64,000 nucleotides of DNA from Fasciolopsis buskii (Eukaryota; Platyhelminthes; Trematoda; Plagiorchiida; Fasciolidae), in NCBI GenBank assembly GCA_008360955.1, contig LUCM01007726.1, forward strand, positions 58,864 through 122,863, in the 5' to 3' direction. Shown here one piece after another: positions 12,964 through 23,800 of this stretch. Position numbers and translations under genes: made by a program. The notes under the pieces were generated by a model. That model did no database searches, was not told the origin of the DNA, and worked only from the letters and a program-made list of their open reading frames with translations. Positions within the stretch are counted from its first letter, which is position 1. Each line of letters starts with the position of its first letter.

Positions 12964-13130
12964 ATTTATATTTGATTGTAAACAGCTGGAGTTTGCCGTT
13001 TCTTCATTTCATTGGCCGTTTGGAAAGGTAAAGTGGTGGTGTTAGGTCAAGCAACAAATGGTCTCTTTGCATTGCCGAGTGGAAATCCACTAAACTCAAA
13101 GTAAAAATCCTATTGGCTATTGCAGCCAAT
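12964..13130 (-). promoter_or_regulatory. Core and proximal promoter of the peptide gene: TATA, E-box, CCAAT boxes
   Basis: Read on the minus strand, a TATAAAT box lies at 12970-12964, about 44 bases before the ATG. That leaves a 5' leader of only about 15-20 bases. Upstream are an E-box CAGCTG (12983-12988), a CCAAT box (13011-13015) and an inverted pair of CCAAT motifs forming the dyad ATTGGCT-ATTGC-AGCCAAT (13112-13130), a classical NF-Y type arrangement. Spacing and orientation match a strongly regulated, TATA-driven animal gene. Motif identity is seen directly; factor binding is inferred. Confidence 0.55.
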
Positions 13131-13542
13131 CTCGGATGACAGGGGGAAAGCCTTGGAGAGCACAGGTTCACCAAATATCACAATAACTGAGCATTCGGCT
13201 GGCTGATTTTTCTGTTACTGGGTACTACAACTAACTCAAAAGATTGACTAGATAAATTAGGAAAAGCATTATCGTGGTATACTAAACCGACCAGCGATTT
13301 TGCACGAAGTGGGTGAGAATTTCAAACTAGTCTGTAAACTATGGATTGTTGATGGTAAAATTTCTAAAAATCTCATAAGTAAGCCTAGATCACCTCAGTG
13401 AAACTGGTCTATAAATGCCTAGAGAGACGGGAAACGAAATTGATGTTCTTTCTGGTAGAACGACAAAATTTTTGACAAGCGGATTTTTGTGGGCCACATC
13501 TTTGTTCAAAGGATTTGCATTATTTTTTCGCCTGGCTTTAAC

Positions 13543-13577
13543 CAGGTTCTGTTGTCGGTGGACGCACCGACCACCTG
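13543..13577. repeat. Small perfect hairpin
   Basis: CAGGT … GTCGGTG-GACG-CACCGAC … ACCTG. The inner seven pairs are perfect around a four-base loop, and an outer five-pair stem is separated by a bulge. A second small palindrome (CCTGGCTTTAACCAGG, 13,531-13,546) overlaps its left side. Its relatively high GC content stands out from the AT-rich surroundings. It may be part of an unrecognised repeat. Confidence 0.45.
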
Positions 13578-13710
13578 AGTATCCTCACTAATTTAAAAGA
13601 GCGGATTTAACTGAGCTGAGCTATTGGAACATTACTGAGCAAACATTTACGAGACAGTTGGATACGGTGCTCTGATCGGTAAAACTGTCCATTTGAACCT
13701 GCCTTCTTTT

Positions 13711-13812
13711 GACAAGAAAGAGGAATAACAAAAAAACAAGCTTTAATTTATCAAATAGCTATGACCTTAAATTAAGCTTTGTTGTTTTTATTTGTCCTCT
13801 GTCCTGTTTCGA
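13711..13812. repeat. Long imperfect inverted repeat (cruciform or MITE-like)
   Basis: Left arm GACAAG…AGGAATAACAAAAAAACAAGC, then TTTAATTTA. Right arm TAAATTAAGCTTTGTTG, then TTTTTATTTGTCCTC. The arms are about 40 bases, mostly complementary, around an 18-base loop. The structure could be a miniature inverted-repeat element or a degenerate hairpin. No obvious target-site duplication was seen. Confidence 0.45.
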
Positions 13813-15471
13813 TTAGAATCATCAGTTTGAGGCTGATAGCTGAGTACCACAATCGCAGGTAGAAAAGATAGCATTGGTCAATTTCATTTTACTCGAATCC
13901 AAATTTTATGAAAAGGAATTTTGTTGTTTTATTTCAATATGACCATATCGGCCAACGAAATACCAAACATGCTCATACTTTTCAGGGGCCACTGAACAAA
14001 GATATGCGAACTTTTTAAATTGCTCAATGGTCAGCTTTTAACAAACGTACTCACTAAAGTCGGTGTATTGGGATTCTGGTTTCACGTGCAAAGCAATTAG
14101 AATGTCGTGCGGACAAACTGCACCTCTTCTAGAAGTAAGGTGAAATATCCAAACAAGATAACCCACCTCTTTCAAGATAAAAGTAACCAGGCGATTGCGG
14201 CACAAACCATACGGATATCCACAAGTTGAATTTTCAACGTTTAACAAAATACCAATGAATCGTTACTGAAGGAAGGCTTCCGACAGTTAATTACGAAAAA
14301 CGCAGTATTTTTGGGTCCCATGACAGTGTTTTCATCGAGATCAAGTGGTATCTGACGAATGGATGATCAAGAAAATACGTTCACTGTGAGGCATTCTGGT
14401 TTGTGAGTTTTCCATCAACCGGCGGGACGGAATTGAAACATTTTATTTTCCAAGCTAACATGTTATTCTAAAATGCAGTTAAATTTGAACTAATCCCTAC
14501 TTCGAAAAGGTTTTCCGTCAACTCAGACAAACTCCACACGAAATGATCGATGATATTGTTATTATTGAAACAAATTGACCACAGAAAAATCCAGTCTTTT
14601 ACTGAAGATCCAAAAATCACGCGAGACAATTAACAAACAAAGAAAGTAGGGTTTCGTTGTTTTTTTGTATGATTGGGGATGGTAACTTGTTCCCAATTAG
14701 CACGCTTCTGCTTCGCGACTCAAAAACGAACGGCAAGGAATCATGAACAGAGAAAAAATATCGACCACTAAACAGAACTGAAATGAAATCACCAAGTGAA
14801 AGAAAGAGCCGCCCCATGATATTTTGTTAAAGGCTGTCTTTAATTTCCTGCAATGAGACGACTTAATTCGCAAAGGTTAACTTCCTACTGCGTCTTTTTC
14901 AACTTAGGAAAATTAAAATGCCTTACTGGCGAAAAACGAATATTAACAGTTTTGCTCGTTGGTAGCCGTTACAGATAAGACAAAAATTTACTGTTTTGCA
15001 CAACCAGATTTCAGTTGTCCCGTGCTATCCAAACCGTTTTTCGCATGTGTCCTTCAGTGATCACCCGAGAAATATAATTACGTTAACCCGGAGGTTGTCC
15101 TGAGAATTACAGATCACGCAACAGACATTTTTCTTCCGCTCTTTTGACCCTTCCGTGGTAGACACAGTTCATTGTGATTGCATATGCACGCTAGATTTGG
15201 ACTGTTCAACACGAAACAAATATGTTCCATAGAATTGTGTAAATAACACGAATTCTGCATTCCATGGGTTGTGATATCCTTACATCTAGCCATCGCTGTC
15301 CAGATAATTTGTAATCCTTTATCAGTTGTTTTATTTCCGTTAACATTGTATTATTTTTTGGTACTATTTCTCGTGTCAGATATGTGAGCTTCCCTAGCTG
15401 ATAAGGTTTGGAATCCCGTCATTGAAAAAGGGTTATTAAACCGAAATACAAGGTACACTATTCAGTGAGAT

Positions 15472-15945
15472 ATGCTTACAGCGGATAGTTCTGGATCCAC
15501 GCGGTTCCTGTCCACACTAAACGGACTTGATTTTGAATCTCCAAACCAAATTTGTGACCCTTTGCTTTTTGATTTACAGACGTTGCTGCATTTTGTCTGG
15601 CATTTTCCAGTTGACATGGTTAAAGGTTTTGCCTGTACTCGACGGTATCACGGTACTGTCCGTATTGACGGGAATTTCCGGAGCTGCTTGATGGATTGTT
15701 CGGTGTACTTCAGCTGGTTTCTAACATCGATGACAAACTACTACTCTTTTACTTATATCCGTACGCATTCTAAGGGACCGATTCGGAAGCATAATTCGTT
15801 TGCGGAGGAAAATAAATGCAACAACGTGGTTGTAATCTATCATTTCGAATGTGACGGTGCATGCTTTGCATGCCGCTGGTTAGACTGTGTATTTAATTAT
15901 ATTAAACAAACGATGGGCAAATATAGGATTGGTTATTTTGTTTAA
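15472..15945 (+). CDS. Unrecognised 157-codon ORF
   Basis: A continuous ATG-to-TAA frame, the longest in the window not explained by a recognised gene or element. The product has no signal peptide or clear transmembrane run. It contains a Cys-containing tail (CDGACFACRWLDCVF, residues about 127-141) and scattered aromatic residues. I see no known domain. I did not see a TATA box, strong splice sites or a poly(A) signal tied to it. In DNA of this size and composition, one open frame of this length can arise by chance, so it may not be a gene. Confidence 0.25.
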   Translation: MLTADSSGSTRFLSTLNGLDFESPNQICDPLLFDLQTLLHFVWHFPVDMVKGFACTRRYHGTVRIDGNFRSCLMDCSVYFSWFLTSMTNYYSFTYIRTHSKGPIRKHNSFAEENKCNNVVVIYHFECDGACFACRWLDCVFNYIKQTMGKYRIGYFV

Positions 15946-17197
15946 AAAACTATATGGTCGTCACTGGAAGTGAGGCTTTATTTTCTTCATTTGTTTCAAT
16001 GCATCGGGTTCGTTCTATTCTCGATTCCTTTATCAGGGTTTAGATCAGTGACTGAGACGTGTAAAAATGCAGTTATCTTGGCGTAGCCTTCGAGTCATGC
16101 ATTGAGATATCCTATCACCAAGATAAACGGTGTAGTGGGATGGAAGTCTGGCCACTTCGAGTTTGTGTTCGCTGTTATCAGATTGAACGCTGATTTAGTG
16201 TTTGCTCGCGAAGATTCGTCTGTAAGAATCGTGAATCTTTGCTCGTTGACATTAATCAGAGCAAACAAAAACCGTAAAAAGTATCTGTGCAACTTCGTGG
16301 AAGTCGTTTGGAATCGGATTGTTATATTTTTTTGTCATAAAGAGGACCCGATATTACTCCAGTAAAAAATACAAAACGCCACATATGCTTGGTTGAACAC
16401 GGTAAGCTCCTAAATTCAAATTCCGTAAGACTGAACTTTATCAAATCATAAAGTACGAAGAAAAACGCCTTAATGTTCAACTCACGTTTCGTAGTTTTGG
16501 CAATTGCGTGCATGTTCTTAATTGAAAAATCACCCGGAAGCTATTTATTTTCGCAATAGGTTTTGCTATCAAATGTGGTTTCTGGACCTCCGTAAATAAC
16601 TACGACGGATTTCGATGGAAAGTGTTGCTACAGCTTTCTGATCTAAATTCCTCCATTTTCTCGAAATGTGACTTGGCATTTGTTAAAGTCTATAGCAAAC
16701 ATAATTAATTGGAACAAGTCACTCTGATAGAACTCATTTCTCGGATTGGCCAACTGATTGCAAATAAAACGAACTGCTTCAGTTTGATTCCTATAAAAAT
16801 GATCGTGGAATGGACAAAAAAGGTTTACGAGCTGGACAAGTCGAGATGTTTGGAAATGCTGATTAACACTTAGTCTATTCCAACATTTTACTGTGAATTA
16901 CCTCCGTACCCTTTTATATTTCACCGTTTCCAGACAATCAAAGGGATAGAAAAAAATAGTCAGCCATTTGTTTGTGAAAAAAGAATTAGATTCTAATGCC
17001 AAATTTTGTCTGCTTCACTGGCATGAGTTTAAGGACATATGGGCATATGCAATCGCGTACTCGTGTCAGGTAGCACAAAGATCATGAAAGTCACAAAAGG
17101 TCTTGTTGTTTCTTGTCAAGAACACCCAGGGGAGAAAATAATTAAGATGACTGGTTTTGAAAAGCAACTTGTTTGATTTCTTAAAATGAATGCATAC

Positions 17198-17740
17198 TTA
17201 GTCAAGAAGTACTTTTTGAGAACAAAGTGGAGGATTGTGAAGACGGATTGCGACAGCTTCCGCAGTGCTCAAAAGGCGACACTTTGCCAACCTGAATTGT
17301 CGACCTCTGACCTTATACATGGTCCGGAAAGCTTGCGTCACATTCAGGGTGTGGTTAGTCTGTGCTAGATGTGAAACCACTGCGCTATTAAGTGACTTAA
17401 TTGTTCCAGTGCCTAACCATGCCGGGTGGTGCTCACGGATGTATTCAGACAAGCGCCTGCTCGTGCGGCCGATGTACATTGTCCCACAGGAACATGTGAA
17501 TGAATAGATACAAAACGAGGCTGCAGAATCAGGGACTTTGTCTTTCAACCATAATGACACTACAGGGCGGGATTTGAACAGGATAAGAAGCTTGGCTGCG
17601 TAGAATGTCTTATTGATAACGCTAGTCAGTCTTCGTCGTGCTATCTCTGCTAGCGTGTCACCTTTGAATGTCAGAGATATGTATACTGGCTTTCTCTCCA
17701 CCGTCGCCCTCCTAGGAACTTCCTTTTCTGTCTCCAACAT
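17198..17740 (-). CDS. GIY-YIG endonuclease domain of the Penelope-like element
   Basis: A 180-codon open stretch that ends at the element's natural stop (TAA next to 17,198). It holds FTCSCGTMYIGRTSRRLSEY, a CxC-preceded YIGRTSRRL core typical of Penelope GIY-YIG nucleases, then REHHPAWL and a VVSHLAQTNH segment in the C-terminal half. The frame stays open upstream to the TGA at 17,831, so the listed start is only the first internal Met. It is the best-preserved coding segment of any mobile element in the window. It cannot be expressed together with the RT without reading through two stops. Confidence 0.8.
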   Translation of the reverse strand: MLETEKEVPRRATVERKPVYISLTFKGDTLAEIARRRLTSVINKTFYAAKLLILFKSRPVVSLWLKDKVPDSAASFCIYSFTCSCGTMYIGRTSRRLSEYIREHHPAWLGTGTIKSLNSAVVSHLAQTNHTLNVTQAFRTMYKVRGRQFRLAKCRLLSTAEAVAIRLHNPPLCSQKVLLD

Positions 17741-18940
17741 CTTGTCGATTAATCTAATTGGGAAACCATTTTCAGTGAATACTCTACTGACCGTCTGCAG
17801 TTCAGCTTCAAGAGTATCTTCTGTGCATATTCATTTTGTCCTGGCAATTAGACATCTAATTAAGTTCCTCTTCATATTAATAGGTACAAAGCTGTGGAAT
17901 TTGATGTATTGCCCATTCCATGTGGCTTTCCTGTGTACTGATCGCCGAATTGAGCCGTCTTCTCGACGACTTAGTTATATATCTAAGAAAGCTATTTCAC
18001 TGTTCAGCTCCATCTCTGTTGTGAATTTCACATTTGCGTGAGCCGAGTTGAACATATTCAAAAGTTGTTTAGTTTTCGTCGAGGGGTTGAGTACACAGAA
18101 GATGTCATCTACATAACGCTTGTATAGGTGGAGCGATTGTATTGACGACTCGAGTGGTCCATGTTCCAGCTTTGCCATGAAAATGTCAGCTAGTAGCGGA
18201 CCGAGTGGGGATCCCATCGCTACGCCGTCCTTTTGACGGTAAATTTGATTATTGAATTTAAATTGGACGTTGTAGGTACAAGAACAATAAATGTTTCAAG
18301 TCTGCTATCGGAAGACTTGTCGCTAAGCCATTGTTTTCGATGCAGTCACGGAAGTACTCGATTGTCTCCGTGATCGGAACGTTGGTAAAAAGGGCGGTGG
18401 CGTCTAAAGAAAGCATTCTTCCTCCCTTCATATTTAGTTCTTTCACGGAATCGATAAGCTCAAATGTCTTTGAGACTGTTTTGCTACCTTCTGTCTAACG
18501 GGTTCCAGTAACCTAGCTAACCATTTTGCCACAGCATGGTACAGCGAATCGCACATGTCGAGAATGGGCCTCATAGGTACTCCATTTTTATGTAATTTGG
18601 GTAGGCCGTACAATCTCGGAATAGTAGTTCCGTAGGCCGAATTTGTTCGAATGTCGTCGAATCTATGATATCCTGTCTCAGTCGTCTCAAGATACTAGAC
18701 AATGATTTTTCTATCTGATGCGTTTTATCATTATCCTTCGCCATTTTTGCAATTTTAATTCGTCATTCAGAATGGCTTCCATTTTCGTTACATAGTCAGA
18801 GCTGTTCAGGAGAACTATGCCTGCACCCTTATCTGGTCTTGATAACATGATGTCTGCATTTTTCTGCAGTTCTCTTAACCGTCTCTGGCCTTAATAACCC
18901 AATCGTTGTATGTCTAGCGCCATGACATTGATAGCAAGTG
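17198..18940 (-). pseudogene. Penelope-like retroelement (RT plus GIY-YIG endonuclease), nearly intact frame
   Basis: Minus-strand polyprotein of a Penelope-like element. From the 5' side it shows an N-terminal block with SRPDKGAGIVLLN (about 18,840-18,800), then SLDATALFTNVPITETIEY (18,258-18,446). The RT palm follows with GSPLGPLLADIFMAKLEH and KRYVDDIF (17,975-18,217, YVDD intact). The linker has an RHVHRK-like block, and the GIY-YIG domain is 17,198-17,740. Damage seen: an early stretch with several stops and shifts (18,470-18,780), one frameshift near 18,285, a TAA at 17,975-17,977 and a TGA at 17,831-17,833 in an otherwise continuous frame. The first part of the usual roughly 800-residue protein is not recognisable. 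Such elements copy themselves by target-primed reverse transcription using the GIY-YIG nuclease. The light damage suggests a fairly recent copy. Confidence 0.88.
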
Positions 18941-18944
18941 TTCA

Positions 18945-20809
18945 CCAAAGTTGATTTAAATGCTTGAATTTCCATTTGTGATGACGGGGATAAACTCGAC
19001 CATGGAGAGAAAACATTCTCGAATCCGCATACAATGTTTGGGCATTTTAAAGTGAAATTGTTGCAAATGACAAAGACCTGGATACAAATTTATAAGATTT
19101 GGTATACGTACTAGCACGTAAAACCGCTCGTGATTAACTATTCTATTTTTCATCGCTGCACCGACTAACCCATTGCTGACCCGGTGTTATGCATTTTCGG
19201 ACGATGAGCTTGTAGTAACAGCAACTGTACTTTCATGTGTTATCATGTATTTGATAGAAGGAGCCGCAAAGACTGCTTCATGAATTCGGAATAAATCTCG
19301 TCCCACTTTCGGTTGTGACTCTGACTTGGTCCATCTAAAAATGACGAAGGTATTCAATTTCAAACCAGAATTTGTATGAATGTGGGGAGGCGTGAAAGAA
19401 GACATCCGGCAGTCTAACCTGTTGACTGATGTTTTGCCTACCATAAAGAACAGCAATAATGAATTATTTGGAACTCACTGTGATTAGGGTTGCATGACCA
19501 AATATGTGAACTAAATATGACCGAAAAATGTGGCCTAAGGATAAATGTGCTGATTGTTTGTCTTCAGAATAGGCTTTCTTCTAATCGGAATGCCATCCTT
19601 AAAATCCATGTAACACGTGATTTGACACAACCGCATGATTCCCAGATTTTGTAAATTTGTGAATCACCACAAAATAGTTTACCGAGATATCTCGGATGCT
19701 TTCGGAACAAACTCGAATTAGTTCGTAAACCTTGGGATTATTTATCAACAAACGTTTACTTCATCTCACGCTTAACTAGTCGTAATAATGCTCGCCGTAT
19801 AAATGCTTTCAAACAGGCTACAAGTATTTTAAACTTGACTCTTTGGTACATCCATTTCCCTGCCAATAATACCCGCTATATTCGAACAATGGATATTCGT
19901 AAACACTAGCTATATGAGTGAATTAAGTTGTGCTTAATGCAACACCGTAATAGGAGTATAACTGGGAGAAATCAACGGAATGCCAACAAACCCGGCCTAA
20001 TAGTTGATGGTTGTGAGATAATTTTGGTTGACTGTCTGATGGATAGAAACAGACATTGCAATGGATAGTTTGTTGCATATGAAATGGAGCTGACTCTATT
20101 GTACTACGTCCTGGAAATACCAACTACGCGTTGAGCATTACATATCGCAAAAAGTGATCAGCACTGAAAGACGGAATAAGCAGATGAATAAAAAGAGGTG
20201 CAGGGAAGTGTTGATGCCAATTTCGGTTCACAGTGAGTGGGTGCAACTAAAGAAGCGTCAATGGATCAGTTGACTGATGTACTAAGCAATAGCCGGTACC
20301 AATTTTTCATACAATTCAAATTTTATTAATACAAATCATATATATTGAAGCAAACTTATTTTATTCCTATTTGAATAAAAAGTCTCTGTGCATATGTGGT
20401 CTTTACGAAGCAAACGTTCCTAGTGTTTGTGTCATAATATTCAGTGGGCTGCACGATTGGTGATTTCTTTGTTTATGTTGTTAAATATTTCAGTATTTGT
20501 CGGGATAATAAGACGGAAGGTGAAAGAAAACCCGTTTTGTCGTCTGTTTATCTTAGTAGAGAAAGGATTTGCTAAAAAGACCACAAATGCCCTAGCAAAA
20601 GTGCATGAGAACGAAACGATAAAACGTAACCTCGTGATAAGCACTGCAATTCACAAGCAACTTAAATATACCATATTTGGTGAACACTAGGTGGCGTTGC
20701 TCATGTGATCCAACCTGTCCAGGCAAACAAACAAAAGCAAAGAGAATTCTAAGCTTGAGGCCATTTAGAGTGTAACAATCAAATCTAAAATCTGGCCAAA
20801 TTCTTGTTG

Positions 20810-20848
<39 letters not shown>

Positions 20849-23800
20849 TCAGGCGAAATACTTCTCTCCCTGACTATGGAAGCAATCTGGTTTTACTGAT
20901 GCCTTAAACCCCATGGCAAATTTCTCCAAGGGGATGCAGTAAACTCATGAACCAGCAAGTTTAGACCAACATTCTGACCCACCGTCTTCAATAGGAAGCG
21001 TTGTTTTCATATGCACTTTTCCAAGAGAAGACACTAGAGAACATTGCCTGATAAGTCAAACCTAAAATGATCCCTTTCTGCCTTTTCTGCCCAAGACTTT
21101 TGATCTTCCGACACTACCGGCTCCAAATCCATTTTTCTGAGAGAAAACACCAATATGGCCCTTAGGCACAGAACTACAAATATACAGATGCATAAACTGT
21201 AAATCTAGTGTAATCCTTAACTTATATCTTAGACAGTAAGAATTATTTGGAAATACCATTACGGAGATACACAAACTCTTCCAATATAAACCGAGGTTTA
21301 CTTCGTTATCGGTCGTACTTTATTCGGAGCAGTTTACACAATTATTGACTCAAAAATTAGCTGACGTTCAGGTGAATAATAAATAACTTTTTAAGAACTC
21401 TGACGTTCCAAACAAGCCGGTTTATTACTTGACTGTTAAATCTACGTTGAAACGTGGTATTTTCAGTTACTATCTGATCGAAAAACTGAATGAACTCGAA
21501 GTGTCAACTTACCAAATCGTAGTATATTCTGTTCCTGCTTGAAACATAGTTTCAGTTCAAAAAGAAACCAATTAAAGCCTACTGTTTTCTTAAAAGGTAG
21601 CAGTGAACGACATTTCCGAGTTCACAGTCATTTTGGCTTTGCAGTAGTTCAGCATTTCCTTAAATCTTCTAGCTGGAAAGAAAACAAATACTGCCTAGTA
21701 TTTCACGCGAGAACGAGAACAGTTATGTTGAATTTTTATTGTAGCCTTTTTCGGGTGCCTCATTTCTCGGCACTCGGTTTCGTGGATTGTTTCTCCCCTC
21801 ATCCGGCACCGGTAGAACAACAAATACAACTGAAGTCATTCACATACACAGAAGGCTTTCAACAATGCTTGGAAATAAATGCATGCCAGCATCGGTTTTA
21901 GTATCTTTAAGCGATTGGTCTTACCGGATCTGTCGCATGAACCGATAAGAAATACGGAATGTACACAAGCAATTAAAAACGTTATCTCAGTACACCAACC
22001 CCAGTCGTGAATGTGCCCCAATTGTGGATAGAAAATTCGCTGATGGGTAATGAAGATTGCGTATCTAGCGCACCTGTTTTTGAATGCAATTTTTTGTCCT
22101 GATCAAAAGCGACAAAAGAAATTTGATTTTATGCTAATAGCCAACCAAACAGCTGAAAGGAAAAGCAATGAACGATTTGAGGAATTTCTGCAGAGTACGG
22201 GTGACGGTACTGCAGACAGTTGCGTGTACTCAACCGATTAGCCAGATCATCGGGCAACAATCAAGAAAACAAGACAAAACAGTTGCTTGAACCCCGCCCT
22301 CACACTATAGCATTCTCACGGACGCCCATACAAATATCAGACGATGCTTTCTGGTTGAACACTACTTTACACGCCACAAAGTAATTTGTTTTCTACCTCT
22401 ACTTTGTAAACGTTAAAGCTGCCTATAATTTATTAAGCAAAATGTATATATTAGAAATCGAAAGAAAGGAAACGGCTGCAAGTTGGGCTAAATAATTTCT
22501 AAATTTATAAAATTGAAAAGCAAACCAGATAAGGTAAGAAACATTAATCATTCTACACCTATTCTATTCTTTCTTATTCCCTTTTCTATTAGTTTTGCTA
22601 TTACCTTCACCTGGTGTGTACAACCTCCAGCTATATTCGAGTGTGGTTTGTGCCATAGTTGAGACTACGTTCATACTCCATCGCCGTGTTCACGTCCAGT
22701 GCAATCGCCAACATTGATAGTCATCGCGTGTGAATGAATAAAATAAGTACGACAATGTCATCAAAACGGGGTGCGCAAAAGATTTCGGTAAAATTTGAGC
22801 AAAATTTTATTGGATGAAAGAACTAAATATGCACTGAATTTCCCTTGCTAACAGAACACATCCTCGTGGCACCGAAACTCAACAAAAGTGTGTCATTTGC
22901 AATATTGCTGTAAAATCCCATGACCTTTTCATCCCGAACGAAAAAAACGTTATAGTGCGTCTATCAGTTTGAAAGGAAGATAATATTGGGTAAAATAAGT
23001 GAATATTTTAAATGTAGTCTTCCAAGCACCGTTTCTATCTTGAAAAGAAAAAATAACTAGGTGAAACTTATTGCTGAATCGAAAAAGGCAGAGGGGGACC
23101 TGAGTTGTGACAAAGCATTTTTGACAGAACTTTCTTATATAAATGTATATATAAATATATATGCATTATTGCCTAAATAGAGACGAATCGTATTTATACG
23201 CTTCACTTCAAGGGATATGGAGTATGCACTAATGGTTCAAGAGAAGGAGAAACAGTCATCCTGAACATTAGCAGAAAAATGTTGAGCGCCTTCATCTGAC
23301 GCCCCTTTAGTTTTGTCGTTGGATGAAAGGCAGGTGGTGACCTATAAACTACTTCCAAAATGGAAATTTTTAGTTGGATATTTTTCGAGAAAAATGGCCA
23401 GCTTTTGTCTCCGTCCAGGTTGTTCACCAGTATGAATGATGTGAGAACTGTTTCGCAAAACGGATCGACATAAAATGCAGTGAGGATAGGGTAAGTTTTA
23501 TCGTTGTTGACGGAGATTTCTCATTGATTTTGATTACAAATAGTGTAATGAAACGACAGTGTTTCCAAAAGTGGTCCTTGTTTCACTCAGTCAGAATTCA
23601 GTAAGCAGGTTTTCTTGAGCACAGTGGCTTTCTTTCAGTCTGAAACAAACCAAGTAAAAGTACACCTGGGTCGAGGGTATGCTTCATATAACATCAAATC
23701 TTTGCATGTGAGTTGACTCTGTCCAAAACGTTTCATGGCTTGACGAGATGATTTAATGAGGTATCTAACCTGTGGATACCAAAGTTGAACTTCTAAAACC

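Noticed and set aside
21062..21274. A minus-strand frame ending GRSKVLGRKGRKGSF, considered as a second neuropeptide precursor with dibasic amidation sites.
   Set aside because: No signal peptide, no splice or promoter support, and the GRK repeats do not bracket repeated peptide units.
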